Positions 1 through 64,000 of a stretch of 64,000 nt of DNA are shown here, one piece after another. The DNA lies in the NCBI GenBank assembly GCA_009667805.1, contig CM019072.1:34651519-34715518 (forward strand). Direction: 5' to 3'. This stretch comes from Leptobrachium leishanense. Its lineage: Eukaryota > Chordata > Amphibia > Anura > Megophryidae. The position numbers and the translations under genes were made by a program. Each line of letters begins with the position of its first letter. Within the stretch, counting starts at the first letter, position 1. Under the pieces are notes generated by a model. It ran no database searches. It saw only the letters and a program-made list of their open reading frames with translations, and was not told the origin of the DNA.

Positions 1-1019
1 GTCTTTTTGTATTGTGGTATTGCAAGTAATGTGCTGGTCCTGGATCGGAGGTTATAGGATGAGGGAGCTGCTGGGGGAAGCAGTCTATTCAGGTAGGGTG
101 GCAGCTTCCCAGAAATGCTCTTAAACACCAAGCTGGAAAGGTGAAGGGTGCGTTTAGACTCCAGCGATGGCCAGTTTAGCTCTTTTAACATGTCACAATG
201 GTGGGTCATGTAGTTACATTGTAATGCAAAGCGGCAGAAGGAGTTATACAATGTAGTAAGTTTCTGAAGGTGTGTTTGTGGGGCTGCTGCATACACTACA
301 TCTCCGTAATCAATAGCCGGCATAAGCATTTGTTGTACAATCCGCTTTCTTATCGTGGGACTCAGGCAGGATTTGTTTCTGTACAGGGCACCTAGTTTGG
401 GGTAAAGTTTAGATGAGAGTTTTTCGATGTGGGGGCCAAAGGATAGATTAGGGTCCAACCACATACCTAGATATTTGAGAGAAGTGACTGTGGTCAGCGT
501 GCCATTTGATTTTGTCCCAACACATAGATGGGGATTTTGCAATTTGTGTAGTTTAGGTGCTGTTCCAAAGAGCATCGTTACAGTTTTGTCAGTTTTTTAA
601 AAAAGTTTGTTGTGTTTGATCCACTTTTCTACCTCTGTGAATTGTTCTTGCAGCACGGCCTCCAGCTGCGGGAGATTTGGTTTGCTGGTATAGATCACAG
701 TGTCGTCTGTGTACATGTGTACAGTTGAGGCTTTGCAGACATTGGGCAGATCATTTATGAATATTGTGAATAGCAGGGGGCCTAGTATTGAGCCTTGGGG
801 TACACCGCAAGTGACTGGGAGCGGGAGGGAGGAGCTGCCAGAAATTGACACATATTGTGATCGGTCGGATACATATGATTGAAACCAGGTTAGCGAGCGA
901 TCACCAATGCCAGAGTTTTTAAGTTTTTCTAACAAGATGCCATGGTCTACCGTGTCAAAGGCCTTGGCAAAATCAAGGAAGATGGCTCCAGTTAGGTCTC
1001 CTTGTTCCATCCCAGCTTG
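1..1019 (-). mobile_element. Non-LTR retrotransposon (LINE) reverse transcriptase, broken
   Basis: Reading leftward from about 1013, the - strand encodes LTGAIFLDFAKAFDTVDH, then GVPQGSILGPLLFTIFINDL and MYTDDT (the catalytic YxDD reads YTDD). After a frame break at the A/T run near 597 it continues with the C-terminal part (KYLGMWLDP, YGDVVYAAAP, SYNLRS) to the window edge. Family-level resemblance is to L2/CR1/Rex1-type LINEs. The 5' side is interrupted by a DDE transposase fragment. It is a fossil and lies outside the host exons. Confidence 0.8.
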
Positions 1020-1375
1020 GATATCTTTTAGATTAGTGATGTCCCGTAACTTTGTTTCATACACCATATCTTTAACATAACCCCATAGAAAGAAGTCGAG
1101 GGGAGTGATATCTGGTGAACGAGGTGGCCAGGGAATTGGGCCACCCCTTCCAATCCACTGGTCTGGAAATGTTTCATTTAGGAACCCACGAACATGCAGT
1201 CTCCAATGTGGTGGTGCACCATCTTGTTGGAAAATGATGGTTTGTTGAAGGTCATGTAGTTGTGGTGCCTTGTATTCAGTCAAAAGGTCAAGGTAAACAT
1301 TTGCAGTAATTTATGTCTCACCGAAGAAAATGGACCAATGATTCGATTGCACATGATCCCACACCACGCGTTCAT
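1020..1375 (-). mobile_element. DD41D mariner-like transposase core fragment (inverted piece)
   Basis: The - strand encodes WCGIMCNRIIGPF, then (after small frame breaks near 1325-1340) LTEYKAPQLHDLQ, IIFQQDGAPPHW, WIGRGGPIPWPPRSPDITPL and DFFLWGYVKDMVY. By my count 41 residues separate the Asp of QQDG from the Asp of PLDFF, the rosa-like DD41D spacing of the Tc1/mariner superfamily. It runs in frame into the LINE reverse transcriptase below 1019, so one open frame spans two unrelated elements by chance. Confidence 0.75.
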
Positions 1376-1489
1376 CTAAAGCAGAGGATCACTGACGCCA
1401 TTGCCACCATTGAGGGTATGCTACAGCCAACATGGCAAGAAATCGAGTACTGTCTTGATGTGCTTCATGCAACTAATGGTGCCCATATA
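1376..1489 (+). mobile_element. C-terminal piece of the same DD41D transposase, opposite strand
   Basis: The + strand encodes LKQRITDAIATIEGMLQ, then TWQEIEYCLDVLHATNGAHI, the usual end of this transposase type. It should directly follow the core fragment at 1020-1375, but that core is on the - strand, so the core was inverted relative to this tail. Confidence 0.65.
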
Positions 1490-2227
1490 GGGCACTATTA
1501 CATTCTTGGCGCAAACGTAAACGCGTGCGCAAAAATGCATTAACGCGAGGGGAAAAACCTTTCGCACAGTACGTCGTATTACAGTGCCCACACAAAAAAT
1601 GCGCGTTAACGCCTAACGCGGGTGGACCTGCGCAAACCCTTTGCGCGCATAATGTACTTTGCTAGTCCTATAATTAACATTGTGAGCGCAAACGTGTCTG
1701 TGCGCTGGTGCGCTCAAGGTATTGCAATCATAGCGCAAAATTTGACGGACAACGTTTGCGCCCATAATTTTAACATCTTTGAAAAGCTGGTGTTAATGGC
1801 AAATCTGAACGTTCTGGCCGAAACCAAATACACCAGCCCAAAAAAAAAAAAAATCAGCAATGTATAGTTACACATTCTACACATACCCAAACAATAAAAT
1901 GGAGAAGTTGTGCGTGTTTTTATTATTGCTGCAGCATATATACTCAGATTGATTTTGACAGGCGCAAAAACTGAACGGGAGACAATTATGGTTCTTAATT
2001 CAGATTGGCTGAATCGCGTGAAAAAACAGTCTGCCCACCGATTTCTGCATGCAGCGTTAATGCGCACGCGTTTTTGCTCATCTTTTTTACGCGCGGTATT
2101 CTTTGACAGATGAAAAAATGCGCTCGGATTGTAATACCTGCGTTAATTTACGCTCGTTAACGTTTAACGCTGCGTGCAAAAAAAATAGCGCTGCGCGCGC
2201 TTTTGCGCAGAGTATGTAATAGTGCCC
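1490..2227. mobile_element. CpG-rich MITE, GGGCCCTATTAC family, copy 1 (738 bp)
   Basis: The ends are inverted (GGGCACTATTACATTC against its complement at 2212-2227). It is flanked by a 3-base duplication ATA (1487-1489 and 2228-2230). The interior is rich in GCGC and TTAACG words and has no real coding content. The 3-base duplication fits a PIF/Harbinger-like non-autonomous element. Other full copies: 8624, 15607, 53166; short copy: 34602. Confidence 0.8.
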
Positions 2228-2488
2228 ATAGAGTTGTATTAATAGGCAAAAAACTTAAATATATACGGCTCATTTTGTAATTATTTTCACTTATCTGTCT
2301 TTTCAATTGCCTTTGGAATACATTTTTTAAATTGTAAAGAGACTTTTTGGACACCCTGTATAATATAATTTTGTACACTTTTTTATTTTATTTAAATTGT
2401 TTAATACTGAAAACATTAGTAATTATTTGTTTATGATTTATAACGGCATAATTGCTTCTTTTTTTTTAAATCAAGAATAAGCAAATAA

Positions 2489-60453
<57,965 letters not shown>

Positions 60454-60597
60454 CATGATTTTTGAAGAATATCTCTGTGCCGGCTGACCAAAACCACTTT
60501 CGTCAATTCCCTGGAAACAAAGAATGGCGAAGCTAATCAGTACCTGAGAGTTCTACAATAGGGTATAAAATACGGTTATTTGGGGATGGATCAAGAC

Positions 60598-60603
60598 AAT
60601 AAA
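60598..60603 (+). promoter_or_regulatory. Candidate polyadenylation signal of slc12a3
   Basis: AATAAA lies 145 bases after the stop codon and is followed by a T- and G-containing stretch. It would give a short 3' UTR. Other AATAAA copies occur in the window, so this is a positional call only. Confidence 0.5.
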
Positions 60604-60869
60604 TTCTTGGTCCAAGTCTCCTGTGCAGAACTTCGGCCAAAATACAAGAAGTAATTGGCATTAGTGTAAAGGAGGCAGCGCAAGAGACAGTCCAAATCAT
60701 TAGGGTGTGCACATATGGACTATTTATTGCGTAAAAACTCTAAATAATCACAAACGGTCAATTTCAGGCTCTTTTTTATGAACCAGAGGGAATATCCTAA
60801 AAGTGTAGATGGGAACGTAAAAGGTGGACCAATTCACCCAACAGGCACCCTCTGTGTTCTAAATACAAT

Positions 60870-61013
60870 GCAGCAGGGCTGTCAAACTCGCGGTCCCCCA
60901 GATGTTAAAACCTATAATTCCCAGAATTCTTTCAGTGCGATAGATGGCCAGGGAATCATGGGAGCTGTAGATCAGAAATATTTAGGGGCGCCAGAGTTTG
61001 ACAGCCCTGCAAT
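60870..61013. mobile_element. hAT-type MITE (CAGGGCTGTCAAACTC family)
   Basis: CAGGGCTGTCAAACTCGCGG faces GCGCCAGAGTTTGACAGCCC, a clear inverted pair. It lies about 410 bases after the slc12a3 stop. Confidence 0.8.
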
Positions 61014-61049
61014 ACTGGGTGATTCATACCCGCATGCAAAGCTTTCATT

Positions 61050-61658
61050 GTAGATTGTAAATGGACGAAAGGAAATTAATGAGAATTCCAGGAGACTTGC
61101 CTTCTCTTATGTTGAGCACATTCCATCACAGCATGCGCTGCAAGCAGCAATAGGTGGCAGCACAGCCACTAGAATCCTTCTGCTACATAACAAAATGACT
61201 TACTCTTTGGAAGTGACACAGGCTTACTTCCAGAAAGATGATGCAACATGCCACACATCACATGAGTTAATGGCGACAGTAGAGATTTTTTTTGAGGACC
61301 ATGTCATTTCCAGAAACCTCTAACCACCCTAGTCTCCCTGATCCTACCAGCTTTTTTTTATGGTGCTATCTGACGGATCGGGTGCACTGTAACAAGCCCT
61401 GCACGTTTGACACATTAGCGGATAACATTAGGAGGGAGATCTAAAATATTGATGATACAATATTGAGACGTATTAACAACAACATGCAGCGCCGCATCGA
61501 CATGTATCTGAAACAGTGACCGCTTCCAGTGTGTGCCGTGATGGGATGAGCTCCACATAAGAGGAGGTCCATTTCCTGAAATTCTTATTATTATCCATTC
61601 ATTCATTTAACCAAAATACTTTGGGTTCGGGTCTATATGAATCACCCTGTATAAATAG
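61050..61658 (+). mobile_element. DDE transposon remnant with right TIR
   Basis: The right end CGGGTCTATATGAATCACCC is the complement of the left end at 34385-34410. The body matches 34420-35105 (TGAGCACATTCCATCACAGC, ACAACATGCAGCGCCGCATC). The + strand shows NNNMQRRIDMYL, a mariner-type transposase tail. No intact frame. Confidence 0.65.
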
Positions 61659-62163
61659 GACTTCTATCTGTATATATTGCAAAAAAATTTGTACAAATAT
61701 CTCTGACAAATAATAATCCAAAGCACTTCAAAGTATCAAGTACAATATTTATTACATTTATCATTAAAATACATCATGTAAATTTGATAAGGAATGTGTA
61801 TAATATGTTTGGTTTGGGCTCATGATAAGCATATATGTCAGGATAAATATTTAAATAAACACAGATCACTGCATACCACCTCTCAACTGGACAGGTGGGG
61901 GTGGGGGGGTCTACCCTGGGGTGCAAAATCCAAAACCTTTCAGCTTTTAGTCTTCCACTTCCATTTATGCTATTGAAGCAAAATTATACATTTTAATCAA
62001 ATATTTAAAAGAAGTATCACATTTATATATAAATTCTCCATATATTACAAAAAACAAGACAAGGTAATACATAACATTCAGATATAATTCCTTCTCTAAA
62101 ACAGATGATTTAAAAATGCTTGTTTTTTTATACTATATATAATTTTAATAGCACATACAACAT
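61659..62163. other. AT-rich sequence, nothing recognised
   Basis: Downstream of the gene; long A/T stretches and a G-run at 61902-61910. No element assigned. Confidence 0.4.
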
Positions 62164-62889
62164 TGTGATGTAAGTCACTTTGGACTTGGGCTGCATGGAC
62201 CTGGAGGCATATTTGTAGGGTACAGGCCCCATAATCGATATTAGTTCTCACGTGTGCAGAATATTTGAGTAATCTGGGGTTATGCACGTCAAAAATGTTA
62301 TTGTCTATTTTGTTATCTTGCTGAGAGGATTAACCTCCCAGGCAACCCTTGTCTCAGGAATGTGTTGATATCTGTTTATATTTGAATAGTTTGTATATCT
62401 GCTGACTGTAACCTATTATCCCGATTACCATTGTCCTGCCCCATTTAGAAATGTTACGTAATGTTTAATTTAACTGTACCTAGCTTAATTAGGTTTTACA
62501 GTCCATGAAGCAAATGTGTCCCATTATCTGTTTCAGTCTAATTAGGTCCCCCAACAGTTTCTAGGGGAGGTTTTGTATACGTAAATGACCCATGTGTGAC
62601 CGTATAAATATATGTGCGTCTGTCACTGATTAAAAGAGTTCTATTTCAACCCTACATGCAGTCACGACTCATGGTTTGGCTAGCGGCTATACACTGTTCC
62701 ACTCTGACCCAGATCTACAGCCACTGGTTAATTTCTGGGGGATGCTTGCAAGGCTCTCCGTGTGTGCCCATGTTTAAGCTGCGTCTAAGGACCGGGAGAA
62801 AGACACGAGAGTCATGAGCGGAACACTGGGTCCAGCAAGGAAGCGACATTGGCAGATGTGTCCCAGTTGGGATACTGAGATCTGTTACA
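62164..62889 (+). mobile_element. Probable solo LTR (726 bp)
   Basis: It begins TGTGATGTAA and ends CTGTTACA (TG...CA type). It is flanked by AACAT at 62159-62163 and 62890-62894. Inside are a TATA-like CCGTATAAATATATG near 62600 and ATTAAA near 62629, spaced as in a retroviral-type LTR. No internal coding region or second LTR is present. The exact left edge is less certain than the right. Confidence 0.5.
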
Positions 62890-62989
62890 AACATCCGAAG
62901 TGTAAAATATCTAGCCTTTATTCAAGAAGAAAACTACCATACCTGCATAAGACATTTCAAATAACATCCAGTGATGTCAGGCCAAACCC

Positions 62990-63420
62990 TTAATCCCAAC
63001 ACTAGCATGGTCCAGTGCCTGATCTTCAAAAACTCTTGCAGGAGCTCTAGATTGAGCAAACTGGCCTTATTCTGGAGCAATACAAAGGAAATTTGTTTAT
63101 TGCTAAATAAATTTATTTGCAAATGGGTTCCCGAATGCACTCCCAAAGATCGGTACATCTGACATGACAGGCCATGTGTTGAAAAGCATTGAAATCCCCT
63201 TTTCCCTTCCAGGAAACACAGAGCCCAAGCTACTGTAGGATACATGTAGTAGCGATTTTTGGCCTGCAGAGGGAGCCCTCTGTCAAAAAGGGCTTACCGA
63301 CAGTGAGATGTAAAGTAGACGCTTCTGTACTTAACTGCGTGTGTAACAGAAAGAGATCTCCCATAAACCCACTGGGTCCTACCACTGCTTTTATGGAAAA
63401 CCAATTAGCAGTTAAGGAAC
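62990..63420. repeat. Partial MITE of the GTAGTGAAGGGG / TTAA family
   Basis: It shares TCTTGCAGGAGCTC, ATACATGTAGTAGC and AGAGGGAGCCCTC with 24600-24950 and 50779-51224. The ends are diverged. Confidence 0.45.
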
Positions 63421-64000
63421 ATCTTTATTATTTCTATAATTTTATATTTTACATGTTTGGAATGGGGTTTGTTTGCTTAGTTATTTTTTTTATCTGCACC
63501 TTACTGTCTTCGTCTCTTATATATAAAACGTGGCACGATACCTTTTTTGTTTTTATTATATATTACATAACATTTGATTTATTCATGCTGCTTTTACTCT
63601 TCTTCACGGTATTGATATATATACATATATATATTTTTCTCGGATTATCTTTATTTCCACATAAAACCTTCTTTATGTAACTATATTTAATACTAAAGAT
63701 TGCCAATTTGTATTATATATATATATATATTAGTATTGGTGGAAGAGCTTTTTTTCACTATAGGAGTTGTATAAATTAATCGCCGGTGTTTGGCATTGTT
63801 GCAGCCATGACTAACACTGGCATTTCAAAAGGAGAAAATCATATGAGGCAGGGGAAGCTTCTCCAATTAATCTACTGCTGCCGTTTGAATTTCTCTTTTG
63901 CGAAACATTATTATTTTTATGTATGATGTGCCAGCTCAGTCCGCAGCGCTGCACAAAGGGTAAAGACAAGAAAATTCTACAATACACAAAAACGCAAAAG
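63421..64000. other. AT-rich sequence, nothing recognised
   Basis: Very AT-rich with short (AT)n and T-runs. The open frames are low-complexity and not convincing. Confidence 0.4.

Noticed and set aside
63189..63680. 163-residue frame with hydrophobic tail
   Set aside because: Composed of a MITE remnant and AT-rich low-complexity DNA; no family resemblance.

Overview
The window is vertebrate nuclear DNA, most likely from a frog (anuran amphibian). That placement is an inference from the exon-intron structure of a recognisable SLC12 cotransporter gene and from a transposon mix of Tc1, piggyBac, hAT, PIF/Harbinger-like, CR1-type LINE and GIY-YIG Penelope elements. No bacterial gene organisation, CRISPR array, rRNA or convincing tRNA was found.

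The only host gene is a sodium-chloride cotransporter on the + strand, read as slc12a3 (NCC); the paralogue slc12a10 cannot be excluded. Twenty-two coding exons lie between 2520 and 60453. All have AG/GT borders and every exon-exon phase agrees, giving 828 continuous residues from transmembrane segment 3 to the stop codon, with an AATAAA 145 bases after the stop. The first exons, which encode the cytosolic N terminus and TM1-2, lie upstream of the window. If the first exon here is human exon 4, the last is exon 25.

Almost everything else is intronic transposon sequence. 1-2.2 kb: LINE reverse transcriptase (- strand) broken by a partly inverted DD41D transposase, then a CpG-rich MITE. 3-6.5 kb: MITEs and two blocks of a 19-bp minisatellite. 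7.2-8.05 kb: foldback element. 9.5-10.1 kb: deleted Tc1. 13.6-14.5 kb: inverted repeat next to an exon. 18.2-20.6 kb: two opposed TTAA MITEs. 20.7-22.24 kb: CR1-type LINE. 22.9-24.5 and 46.3-48.0 kb: two copies of one Tc1 family, in opposite orientations. 25.3-26.3 kb: hAT element with a perfect 8-bp target duplication. 37.1-38.7 kb: Tc1 broken by one frameshift. 39.9-45.6 kb: a Penelope-like element flanked by a 16-bp target duplication, with 1.2-kb inverted arms and a piggyBac-type hairpin-rich insert in one arm. 52.1-53.1 kb: ~147-bp tandem repeat ending in a Helitron-like terminus. 57.5-58.6 kb: TIR element carrying an 18-bp VNTR and a ~220-bp palindrome. 62.2-62.9 kb: probable solo LTR.

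The most interesting pattern is a hammerhead-ribozyme-like motif recurring at several loci, usually at the centre or in the arms of long inverted repeats. It fits the self-cleaving RNAs known from Penelope-like elements, but every copy has one extra A after the CUGANGA box.
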